Shown in pieces: positions 1 to 5,469 of a DNA stretch of 5,469 nucleotides. The DNA comes from CAZOGW01 sp964579415 (GTDB lineage Bacteria; Actinomycetota; Acidimicrobiia; Spongiisociales; UBA5794): positions 1 through 5,469 of the forward strand of contig CAZOGW010000168.1 of the NCBI GenBank assembly GCA_964579415.1, written 5' to 3'. The translations under genes were made by a program, and so were the position numbers. How positions within the stretch are numbered: the stretch's first letter is position 1; each line of letters begins with the position of its first letter. A model generated the notes under the pieces. It was not told the DNA's origin. It did not search any database and saw only the letters and a list, made by a program, of their open reading frames with translations.

Positions 1-3000
1 CGTCACCGGAGCCGTCCACATCGTTGTCGGTGTCGCAGTCGGCGGGGACGGGACACTCGGGGACGCCATCATCGGGTGGCACCACCACGTTGAAGATCTC
101 GGTGACCCCGGCCGCGTCCAGCTCGGCCTGGGACTTGACGGTGCCCGCATAGGTGACGGTGACGGTGCTACCTGCCGCCAGGTCGGTAGCAGTGGCGGTC
201 AGGACCGGAGCCGCATACGACACCGTTACCTGGGCCGGGTCCGAGACGATGAAATCAGGAGCACCGTCGAGGGTGACCCCGGCCAAGGTCGAGGTGAGGT
301 CGTCGGTGAACAGGTCACCCGAATAAGAGACGGTGCCGGTATTGGCCACCGTGACGGTCCACACCAACTCGTCGCCGGGCCCGACCTGCTGCCCGTCCCA
401 GTCGACACCACCGAGCGTCACCGACTTGGCCAACTCCACCACCGGCTTGACGTCGTTGTCGGTGTCGCAGTCGGCGGCGACGGGACACTCGGGGACGCCA
501 TCATCGGGCGGCACCACCACGTTGAAGATCTCGGTGACCTGCGCCGCGTTGAGCTCGGCCTGGGACTTGACGGTGCCGGTGTAGGTGACGGTGACGGTGG
601 CGCCTGCCGCCAGGTCGGTAGCGGTGCCGGTCAGGACCGGAGCGGCATACGACACCGTCACCTGGGCCGGGTCGGAGACGACGAAGTCAGGAGCACCGTC
701 GAGGGTGACCCCGGCCAAGGTCGAGGTGAGGTCGTCGGTGAACAGGTCACCCGAATAAGCGACGGTGCCGGTGTTGGCCACCGTGATGGTCCACACCAAC
801 TCGTCGCCGGGCCCAACCTGTTGCCCGTCCCAGTCGACACCACCGAGCATCACCGACTTGGCCAACTCCACCGTGGGCTGGATCTTGGTGTTGATGATCT
901 CACAGGAGGCGCTCTCGGCGATGTCAAGCACCAGCTGGTTGTTCGCCGGAAGCTCGAAGGGGTCCCCGTCGTCGATCACACAGGTCCACACCGTCCCGTT
1001 GACGTAGCCGGCGGGGGCGTCGGTTTCGCTCAGCGTGTAGGTGCCGGGCATCACCGCCGTCGGGTCGAAGCCGCCGGGCGCCGACACGTCGTCCTGGCTG
1101 CCCGGGTACGGGCCGATCGGCTCGCCGGTGTCCGGGTCGAGCGGTGTCGGCGGGTGCACCCAGTCGCCGGCGGTCAGGGTCCACAGGTCGGCGCCGTCGC
1201 GGGTGAGCACGCCGTTGTCGTCGATCCACTTGATCAGCTCCAGCGTCGGCTGGGGCCGGTTGACGGCGATGCACAGCGACCAGCTTCCCAACGGCACCTG
1301 CACACCGCCGTTGCGGCCGTCGTAGCGGGCGTTGGGGTCGGTGTTGAACACCGGGGTGCCGTCGGGCTCGATGCTCAGGATCGGGTAGCACTCCCAGCTA
1401 CCGGTGGCGCCGGCGGCGTGCCGCGTCTGCCACTGGAGGTTCTGGGTGGGGTCGAAGTCCTGCACGTATCCCTCGGCGGACGGCGTGAGTGCCTCCTCGC
1501 CCAGCGGGTAGATGGCCACCGCGGTGACGTTTCCGGTGACGTTGTAGCTGCCGTCGTCGATGCCGGTCGGGCCCGGCAACGCGCCCGGGGCGCCCAGCGC
1601 CGGGTGCGCCGTGAGCATCCATTCGTCGACGTCGGCGTCGCCGCCGACGACGCTCTTGGCGAGGGTGAGCTTGGTCTCACAATCCACCCGGTTGGTGATG
1701 GTGACCTCGTTGACGCCGTCGGCGGAGGCGACGCTCAGGGTGAGCACGCCGCCGGGGAGCGGCGGGTCGAACACGACCTGGTCGGGATCCCAGATGCACA
1801 GCGGCGGGAGGCCGGTGACCGTCTCGGAGACGGTCACCGTGGTGTCGAGCACCAGGTTGGAGTAGAGCTGGCCGAAGGTGCCGGTGGCGGGCAGGTTCGG
1901 GTTGGCTGGGCTGTCCAGCGCCAGCGTCACCGTCGGCGACACCAATGTCGGTGCCTGGTTCGGTGCGGTTGTCTCCGCCAGCTCGCCGTCGACGTAGACC
2001 TGCCAGATCTTGTTCACCCGCATCTGGGCGCTCTGGTCCTGAGCCTGGTTGCGCATCTCGCAGCGGACGCCGGCGTTGGCCACCGGATCGACGACGAAGC
2101 CGACCTGGTCCCCGGCCCCGGCGCCGGCGCTGCCCACGTTGGTGATGTCGAGCCACACCCCCGGGTTGATGTTGGTGTCACAACGGGCGAAGTCGCCTGC
2201 GGTGTGTGCCTGGCCGGCGCCCCAGGGCACCAGGACGTGGGCAGCCTGCTGTGTCTCGCGGATGGTCAGGGGCGGGACGCCGGCGGTGAAGTCGACCCGG
2301 TAGGGCACGACGCCGTTGCCGTCGGTGACGCCGGTCGCCGACGGGCCGTAGGGGTCGGCGGTCCCGTCCAGCTTGACCACGTTCCCGGTGCCGGTTGCGG
2401 TGAAGGTCCACCCGGCGGTCACGTCACCCGGGGTGGTGTCGGGGTCGGCCCCGACGGGGACCACCCGCTTGGTGACGTTGACGGTCCCTTCGCAGAGGCG
2501 GCGGGCCTGCTCGTTCAAGAACGCCTCCAGCGCGGCGAAGTTGGTGATCTGGAAGAAGTCACTGTCGGGTGTGGGACCGGAGATCGCCGCCAGGTTGGCG
2601 GGATTGCCGCCGGCTCCGCCACCGATGCCCACCGGGATCACCCTGACCCCCTGCGACTTCAGGTAGTTGGCCGAGGCGATGCCGTGCACCACCTCGAAGA
2701 ACCGGGTGCTCACCTGCGAGGGGCCCTGGGTGTCGCCCAGCCCGCCCGGCCCGTCCTGGTTGGTGCCGGCGTACCGGGTGGGATAACCGTCGGTCATCAT
2801 CACCACCACGTCCAGGTCGGCGGCCTGGGAGGCGAAGCTGTACAAGCCGCGATCCCAGTTGGTCCATTGCGCCGGCGTCACCGTGGTGATGGCGCCGGCT
2901 TTGGCCAGCAGCGTCGCCTGGTCGCTCACCGGCGTAAGCCCCAGGTTGGCGTTGGCGGCGCCTGTGCCCGCCGGGCTGAAGGTGCCGAAGGTGTGGATGG

Positions 3001-3799
3001 CGATGTGCGACGAGGTGCCATTCAAGGTGGTGATGAACGAGGTCAGCGCAGCGCGGATGTTCTGCAGCGCCCCGCCCGCCTGGGCGACCGACTCGGAGAG
3101 ATCGACGACCAGGCCGATGTCGAGGCCGCACTTGTCGGAGGGGAGGGGGGGGTTGTCCCGGCGGTGCGCCCAGGTGTTGGGCCCCGACCGCAGGCCGGTG
3201 CCCTGGATGGGAACCAGGTTCACCGAGTTGGAGTTGGTGGCGCCGGTGACGAACCTGTAGGGCTCCTCGGTCGAAGAGGCAGCCGACCCGTTGGAGGAGG
3301 TGCGCAACAGGTCGATGGTGTTCCAGCCGACGGGCACGTTGACCTCGGCGACCAGGTAGCTGCGTTGCTGGCCCGCTCCGCTGCTGCTCTGGACGTCCAT
3401 CCAGCACTGGCCGGTGACGTCGGTGGTGCACCAGGCCACCGCCTGGCTGTTGGGAGGCACGGTGGTGATGGGGGCGTTGAGGAAGGCGGCGAACTGCGCA
3501 CCGGCCAGCGGGGCGATGACGTTGGGTTCGGTGCGGTCCCCGACGGCGGTCACCCTGAGGAGTGCACGGTTGTTGCCGGGGTTGTCGGTGCCCGGCCCGG
3601 GGCCGGCGGTGTTGCCGCCGGTCCCGCCATTGGGAGGATCGATGGGGTCGGCGGCGGCGAGCGACATCGTGGCGGCGATGAGCATCGTGGTCACCACAAG
3701 GATCGGAACCGACCGCCACCAGTTCTTCGCCCGCCGATGCGCCACCCGGTCTCCGCCCGACGGGGACGGCGGTATGGGCGCCCGTGCCTCGTCCTTCAC
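1..3799 (-). CDS. Secreted multidomain VWA / SpaA-like surface protein, C-terminus beyond window
   Basis: The frame has 1266 codons with no stop and leaves the window at position 1. A signal peptide (about residues 1-49) and a Gly/Pro/Asn-rich linker (50-76) come first. An SpaA/prealbumin-like module follows (about 77-195), with C124 and C132 and a YLVAEVNVPVGW strand. A VWA domain spans about 224-436. Its MIDAS is complete: D233-L-S235-E-S237, T313 in TNWDRGL and D337 in MTDG. C224 and C436 flank the domain and might pair. Further beta modules lie at about 438-555, 556-707, 710-855 and 858-973; the last carries the classic SpaA motif TYTLSETDAPAGY. Two DUF11/DUF7927-like repeats occupy 975-1118 and 1119-1261. 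VWA domains with MIDAS bind ligands through a divalent metal, and SpaA-like modules form stalks, often with internal isopeptide bonds. An adhesin or pilus-tip-like role is therefore inferred, with the ligand unknown. The GTG start is chosen for its Shine-Dalgarno and the signal peptide behind it. The anchor is not visible. Confidence 0.9.
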   Translation of the reverse strand, partial: MKDEARAPIPPSPSGGDRVAHRRAKNWWRSVPILVVTTMLIAATMSLAAADPIDPPNGGTGGNTAGPGPGTDNPGNNRALLRVTAVGDRTEPNVIAPLAGAQFAAFLNAPITTVPPNSQAVAWCTTDVTGQCWMDVQSSSGAGQQRSYLVAEVNVPVGWNTIDLLRTSSNGSAASSTEEPYRFVTGATNSNSVNLVPIQGTGLRSGPNTWAHRRDNPPLPSDKCGLDIGLVVDLSESVAQAGGALQNIRAALTSFITTLNGTSSHIAIHTFGTFSPAGTGAANANLGLTPVSDQATLLAKAGAITTVTPAQWTNWDRGLYSFASQAADLDVVVMMTDGYPTRYAGTNQDGPGGLGDTQGPSQVSTRFFEVVHGIASANYLKSQGVRVIPVGIGGGAGGNPANLAAISGPTPDSDFFQITNFAALEAFLNEQARRLCEGTVNVTKRVVPVGADPDTTPGDVTAGWTFTATGTGNVVKLDGTADPYGPSATGVTDGNGVVPYRVDFTAGVPPLTIRETQQAAHVLVPWGAGQAHTAGDFARCDTNINPGVWLDITNVGSAGAGAGDQVGFVVDPVANAGVRCEMRNQAQDQSAQMRVNKIWQVYVDGELAETTAPNQAPTLVSPTVTLALDSPANPNLPATGTFGQLYSNLVLDTTVTVSETVTGLPPLCIWDPDQVVFDPPLPGGVLTLSVASADGVNEVTITNRVDCETKLTLAKSVVGGDADVDEWMLTAHPALGAPGALPGPTGIDDGSYNVTGNVTAVAIYPLGEEALTPSAEGYVQDFDPTQNLQWQTRHAAGATGSWECYPILSIEPDGTPVFNTDPNARYDGRNGGVQVPLGSWSLCIAVNRPQPTLELIKWIDDNGVLTRDGADLWTLTAGDWVHPPTPLDPDTGEPIGPYPGSQDDVSAPGGFDPTAVMPGTYTLSETDAPAGYVNGTVWTCVIDDGDPFELPANNQLVLDIAESASCEIINTKIQPTVELAKSVMLGGVDWDGQQVGPGDELVWTITVANTGTVAYSGDLFTDDLTSTLAGVTLDGAPDFVVSDPAQVTVSYAAPVLTGTATDLAAGATVTVTYTGTVKSQAELNAAQVTEIFNVVVPPDDGVPECPVAADCDTDNDVKPVVELAKSVTLGGVDWDGQQVGPGDELVWTVTVANTGTVSYSGDLFTDDLTSTLAGVTLDGAPDFIVSDPAQVTVSYAAPVLTATATDLAAGSTVTVTYAGTVKSQAELDAAGVTEIFNVVVPPDDGVPECPVPADCDTDNDVDGSGD
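14..445 (-). repeat. 432-bp tandem repeat, copy 2 (codons 1119-1262)
   Basis: This second copy directly abuts copy 1, has the same length and stays in frame. It starts PVVELAKS and ends CPVPADCDTDNDV. After it the sequence changes to DGSGD instead of re-entering the PxVELAKS start, so the array may end here or change to a divergent module past the window edge. The window shows exactly two copies; the total number in the gene is unknown. Confidence 0.9.
446..877 (-). repeat. 432-bp tandem repeat, copy 1 (codons 975-1118)
   Basis: This is the first of two adjacent in-frame copies in the surface-protein gene. It encodes one 144-residue beta-sandwich-type module. The module starts PTVELAKS, has the DUF11-like core GDELVWTITVANTGTV, continues with FTDDLTSTLAGV, and ends in a two-cysteine acidic tail, CPVAADCDTDNDV. 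By eye it differs from copy 2 at roughly 30 of about 425 aligned bases (about 93% identity) and about 12 residues, with no indels. Such modules typically extend the stalk of surface proteins. Confidence 0.9.
3145..3152. repeat. G8/C8 homopolymer inside the surface-protein gene
   Basis: A run of eight G on the plus strand (eight C in the coding strand) encodes part of DNPPLPSD, just upstream of the VWA domain (codons about 214-221). It sits in a G-rich stretch. The reading frame is intact here. A change of one base would stop production of everything after the N-terminal module. Confidence 0.85.
3653..3799 (-). other. Signal peptide coding segment of the surface protein
   Basis: Residues 1-49 have a long charged N-region ending in RRAKNWWR (21-28). 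A hydrophobic core VPILVVTTMLIAATMSLA (30-47) follows, then a small-residue run AAA before D50. Cleavage is most likely after A49, just before the Pro/Gly/Asn linker. The H-region could alternatively act as an uncleaved anchor, but the AxA-like end and the extracellular domain types that follow favour Sec export. The Arg pair is not a full twin-arginine motif. Confidence 0.8.
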
Positions 3800-3804
3800 C
3801 AGAT

Positions 3805-3812
3805 CCCCTCCC
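3805..3812 (-). promoter_or_regulatory. Ribosome binding site of the surface-protein gene
   Basis: On the minus strand GGGAGGGG lies 5 nt upstream of the GTG at 3799-3797. It decides the start: the preceding in-frame codons have no comparable site, and the signal peptide begins just after it. I could not identify a convincing -35/-10 pair upstream. Confidence 0.75.
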
Positions 3813-3880
3813 AAGTGCGGTAGACGCCCCGTCCAGGCGAACTCCGAAGCTTACACGTTGCCGCAACCGGCGTCCTGGCG

Positions 3881-4020
3881 TCAGAGGTTCGTCAAGTACT
3901 TCTTGAGTCCCGTTGAGGATCTCGTCGGCGGTCTTGTCCCAGACGAAGGGTCGGGGACTGTCGTTCCAGGTGGCGATCCAGTCATTGAGCGATGCGGTGA
4001 GTTCTTTCGTAGAGAGTTCT
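3881..4020 (-). pseudogene. IS630-family transposase C-terminal relic, frameshifted
   Basis: The minus-strand translation gives STKELTASLNDWIATWN, then SPRPFVWDKTADEILNG. This is the conserved C-terminal end of IS630-type DDE transposases, whose usual form is a WI..WN..P.PFVW.KTADEIL motif near the stop. After NG the frame slips by one base. Reading on in the next frame gives LKKYLTNL and a stop at 3883-3881, a normal ending for the family, so the GGG at 3909-3911 probably contains one extra G. Only about 46 codons remain: the catalytic DDE residues and the 5' part are absent, and I see no terminal inverted repeats. It is non-functional and marks an old insertion. Family assignment rests on motif recognition only. 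Confidence 0.7.
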
Positions 4021-4290
4021 TCCCCAACGTGAGGGCGACTGCGGTCGGTTGCAGCAGAGCTCCTATCCTGCAGCCGGTGGGCGCTCCGGGTGGCTCGATG
4101 GTGACGGCCTTCATGATGCTGGGACCGCAGGGGCTGGTACCTTCCTCGTCCGTCCCGACATCACCGCGGCGGGCGGCGCCGTCCTCGCCGGCCTCGAACC
4201 GCCCGGACCCGTCTTCTGATCCGGGTTGCAGGCTTGTCGTTGCCCGACCCGCCGCAGATCATGTCGTAGCCGGCTCGTGCTCCTTTGGTC
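4021..4290. other. Intergenic stretch with no recognised gene
   Basis: These 270 bases lie between the transposase relic and the vapBC operator. Short open frames exist on both strands, including a 68-codon plus-strand frame closing at 4219, but none has a ribosome binding site or a motif I can defend. I see no tRNA, CRISPR array or strong hairpin with a T-tract. It may hold further degraded insertion-element or gene debris and the upstream part of the vapBC promoter. Confidence 0.5.
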
Positions 4291-4309
4291 TGATATCATT
4301 CGATATCGA
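4291..4309. promoter_or_regulatory. Paired palindromes, probable VapB(C) operator
   Basis: Two palindromes, TGATATCA (4291-4298) and TCGATATCGA (4300-4309), share the GATATC core. Their cores are exactly 10 bp apart, one helical turn. Ribbon-helix-helix antitoxins bind such paired sites as dimers on one face of the DNA and repress their own operon. The site ends where the Shine-Dalgarno begins and includes a TATCAT that could serve as a -10 element, so binding would block transcription initiation. No good -35 is evident. The function is inferred from position and geometry. Confidence 0.6.
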
Positions 4310-4314
4310 GGAGG
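4309..4314 (+). promoter_or_regulatory. Ribosome binding site of vapB
   Basis: AGGAGG, continuing into TGA (4309-4317), is a consensus Shine-Dalgarno 5 nt before the ATG at 4320. It fixes this ATG as the start even though the frame stays open far upstream. Confidence 0.9.
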
Positions 4315-4319
4315 TGACG

Positions 4320-4541
4320 ATGACCGATCTCTTGATTCGCGACGTACCCGACGAAGTCCTCGCCGCCATCGACGCCCGGGCTCAACGTGTCGGGCTTTCC
4401 CGAACCGAGTACCTGCGGCGCACGCTGGCGCGCGAACAGGCCGGGCTGGTGACGCCGGTCACGGTGGACCACCTCTCCCACTTTGCCGAACGAGCCGCCG
4501 ACCTCGACGACGCCGCCGTGATGGGCGACGCCTGGTCGTGA
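4320..4541 (+). CDS. vapB: VapB-type ribbon-helix-helix antitoxin
   Basis: The protein has 73 residues, a normal VapB length. The N-terminus has the ribbon-helix-helix pattern: beta strand LLIRDVP (4-10), helix about 11-24, then GLSRTEYLRRTLARE (25-39) as the second helix. This half should dimerise and bind the GATATC operator just upstream. The C-terminal part (about 45-73, acidic, ending DAWS) is where VapB antitoxins wrap the toxin and block its active site. The stop overlaps the vapC start by 4 nt, so translation is probably coupled and antitoxin is made first. From memory the sequence resembles M. tuberculosis VapB2, whose N-terminus also reads as LIRD-P-DVL followed by a GLSRTEY helix. 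That similarity was not computed here. The antitoxin assignment is firm; the numbering is not. Confidence 0.9.
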   Translation: MTDLLIRDVPDEVLAAIDARAQRVGLSRTEYLRRTLAREQAGLVTPVTVDHLSHFAERAADLDDAAVMGDAWS

Positions 4542-4945
4542 CCACCTGGTTGGTCGACAAGTCGGCCGCCGGAAGGCTTCACCAGGCGACCAACCCCGAG
4601 GAGTGGGCGGACCGCATCGAACGCGGCCTGGTGCGCATCAGCACCTTGACCCTGCTCGAAATCGGATACTCCGCCCGCACCGCGGCCGATCTACGGGCTC
4701 TCATGTCAGAGCCGCCTGTGGCGTCGATGCCCGTCGAGTACCTGACGCCGAGAATCGAAGATCGCGCCGTCGAAGTCCAAGCCGCGCTCGCTGCCCGAGG
4801 GCACCGTCGAGCACCATCGATACCGGATCTCCTGATCGCCGCCACCGCGGAACTCGCCCTTCTCACCGTTCTCCACCTCGACAGGGACTTCGAACTCATC
4901 GCCGAACTCACCGGCCAACCCGTCGAACGCCTCCACCTCCGATGA
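4538..4945 (+). CDS. vapC: VapC-type PIN-domain ribonuclease toxin
   Basis: The protein has 135 residues, typical for VapC. It carries the PIN acidic residues in the expected order: D7 in LVDKSA, E41 in LLEIGY, D97 in SIPDLLIAATA, and D115/D117 in HLDRDFE. In this family these residues coordinate Mg2+ or Mn2+ for RNA cleavage, commonly of tRNA or rRNA, and the activity inhibits growth when VapB is lost. The GTG start overlaps the vapB TGA (GTGA). All catalytic residues are present, so the toxin looks intact. The segments MPVEYLTPRIEDRA and PSIPDLLIAATAEL are, as I recall them, close to M. tuberculosis VapC2, so a similar specificity is possible but unproven. It converges on the dehydrogenase gene, with 12 nt between the stops. 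Confidence 0.92.
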   Translation: MTTWLVDKSAAGRLHQATNPEEWADRIERGLVRISTLTLLEIGYSARTAADLRALMSEPPVASMPVEYLTPRIEDRAVEVQAALAARGHRRAPSIPDLLIAATAELALLTVLHLDRDFELIAELTGQPVERLHLR

Positions 4946-4948
4946 TGG

Positions 4949-4967
4949 GGCCGGCGATCAGCCGGTC
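4949..4967. terminator. Weak hairpin between convergent vapC and dehydrogenase genes
   Basis: CCGGC (4951-4955) and GCCGG (4961-4965) pair around a GATCA loop. One G-T and one G-C pair can extend the stem to 7 bp. It lies just past the vapC stop and overlaps the end of the minus-strand gene. There is no T-tract on either side, so intrinsic termination is only a possibility. Confidence 0.25.
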
Positions 4968-5469
4968 GTGACGATCAACTTCCCGGTCTTGGGCCGGCCG
5001 AAATCGACCAAGGCCTGGGTCGCCGCTTCCAGCGGGTAGGTGCCGGCGATCGTGACCTGGAGGCTCCCGTCGGCTACCGCGTGCAACAACCGGTTCATCT
5101 TGTCCGACGAGGGGACGGCCATGAGGGAGGAGACCTCGATGTCGGCACGTCCGGCCTGCTCGGCGGTGGCGCCGACGGCGGAGACCATCCGCCCACCCGC
5201 AGCCAGCACTCCCGCCATGGCCGCCGGATCCCCGGCGGCATGGGCGACGGCGGTCACTGCCCCGATCCCGGCATCGTCCAGTTGCGCGCGTAGGTCGGCC
5301 GTGTGGTCCACCACGTGATCGGCGCCGAGTTGCTTGACGAGTTCGGTGGCGTTCCCGGGACGCGCGGTGGCGACCACGGTCGCCCCGGCGCGCTTCGCCA
5401 GTTGCACCGCGTAGACACCCACGCCGCCGTTGGCACCGGAGACGAGCACGACGTCTTCGGGGGTCAGTG
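4958..5469 (-). CDS. Zinc-type / quinone oxidoreductase-like MDR dehydrogenase, N-terminus beyond window
   Basis: The gene enters from the right edge, with 169 codons and the stop visible; the first visible residues are LTPEDVVLVSGANGGVG. GANGGVG is the Rossmann nucleotide-binding loop of medium-chain dehydrogenases/reductases of the quinone oxidoreductase type, which usually read AxGGVG. Later features fit the family: the AKRAGATVVATARP strand and loop that select the cofactor, LGADHVVDH, GGRMVSAVGAT, and the closing pattern YPLEAATQAL followed by GKLIVTTG. These enzymes transfer hydride between NAD(P)H and quinones, enones or alcohols in the cytoplasm. The N-terminal substrate half, about 140-150 residues, is not visible, so neither zinc binding nor substrate can be judged. 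An internal GTG at 5449 is not the start, because the frame and family motif run upstream of it. Confidence 0.88.
   Translation of the reverse strand, partial: LTPEDVVLVSGANGGVGVYAVQLAKRAGATVVATARPGNATELVKQLGADHVVDHTADLRAQLDDAGIGAVTAVAHAAGDPAAMAGVLAAGGRMVSAVGATAEQAGRADIEVSSLMAVPSSDKMNRLLHAVADGSLQVTIAGTYPLEAATQALVDFGRPKTGKLIVTTG

Noticed and set aside
226..843. Pairs of similar small open frames at 226-411 and 658-843 on the minus strand
   Set aside because: They are 432 bp apart and simply echo the tandem duplication in another frame.
821..3823. A 1000-codon open frame on the plus strand, opposite the surface-protein gene
   Set aside because: It has no ribosome binding site, signal or recognisable domain. 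Its composition (rich in Val, Gly, Arg, His and Asp) is what the complement of GC-rich codons gives. The minus-strand frame has a signal peptide, a MIDAS and repeats, so this is a shadow.
2559..3866. A 435-codon minus-strand frame overlapping the surface-protein gene
   Set aside because: It is the shifted frame of the same strand: Arg/His/Gly/Pro-rich, no domain, no proper start signal. It also opens from the frameshifted transposase relic.
3813..3880. Search for a sigma-70 or ECF-type promoter for the surface-protein gene
   Set aside because: No pair of boxes with acceptable match and spacing was found; GGAGTT and CGTC are too close together for an ECF site.
4013..4219. A 68-codon plus-strand open frame ending ...FLVRPDITAAGG...PPGPVF, faintly like a subtilase or monooxygenase segment
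   Set aside because: The likeness is one short stretch; there is no start codon with a ribosome binding site and no catalytic motif. It could be gene debris, but I cannot support it.
3414..4541. An extended 375-residue version of the antitoxin frame starting at 3414
   Set aside because: The part before 4320 is low-complexity shadow sequence crossing the relic and the operator. The ATG at 4320 has a consensus Shine-Dalgarno and gives a normal-length VapB.

Overview
The window looks like chromosomal DNA from a high-GC Gram-positive bacterium, most likely an actinobacterium. The evidence is strong G/C preference at third codon positions, GTG starts, purine-rich ribosome binding sites, and a toxin-antitoxin pair that closely resembles mycobacterial VapBC. 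I cannot name the genus.

Layout. Positions 1-3799 (minus strand) are one uninterrupted coding frame. It begins at a GTG behind a strong Shine-Dalgarno and runs off the left edge without a stop, giving 1266 visible codons. It encodes a secreted or surface-exposed multidomain protein. In order it has a signal peptide, a Gly/Pro/Asn linker, an SpaA/prealbumin-like module, a von Willebrand factor A (VWA) domain with a complete MIDAS metal site, several further SpaA-like beta modules, and two near-identical 144-residue DUF11-type repeats. The repeats are encoded by a 432-bp tandem duplication. Any wall anchor or membrane anchor would lie beyond position 1.

Positions 3800-4319 hold no intact gene. 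They contain a 3' relic of an IS630-type transposase (minus strand, 3881-4020) with a one-base frameshift, a stretch in which I recognise nothing, and then a paired palindromic site typical of antitoxin autoregulation. Positions 4320-4945 (plus strand) are a two-gene vapBC operon with a 4-nt GTGA overlap: a ribbon-helix-helix antitoxin followed by a PIN-domain ribonuclease toxin. Positions 4958-5469 (minus strand) are the C-terminal half of a medium-chain (quinone oxidoreductase-like) dehydrogenase that enters from the right edge and converges on vapC.

How the genes relate. VapB and VapC form one functional unit. The surface protein and the dehydrogenase look functionally unrelated to it. A transposase relic lying directly between the surface-protein gene and vapBC suggests that this intergenic stretch has been an insertion site. 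No clearly new biological system is visible. The most unusual item is the modular VWA/SpaA/repeat surface protein.
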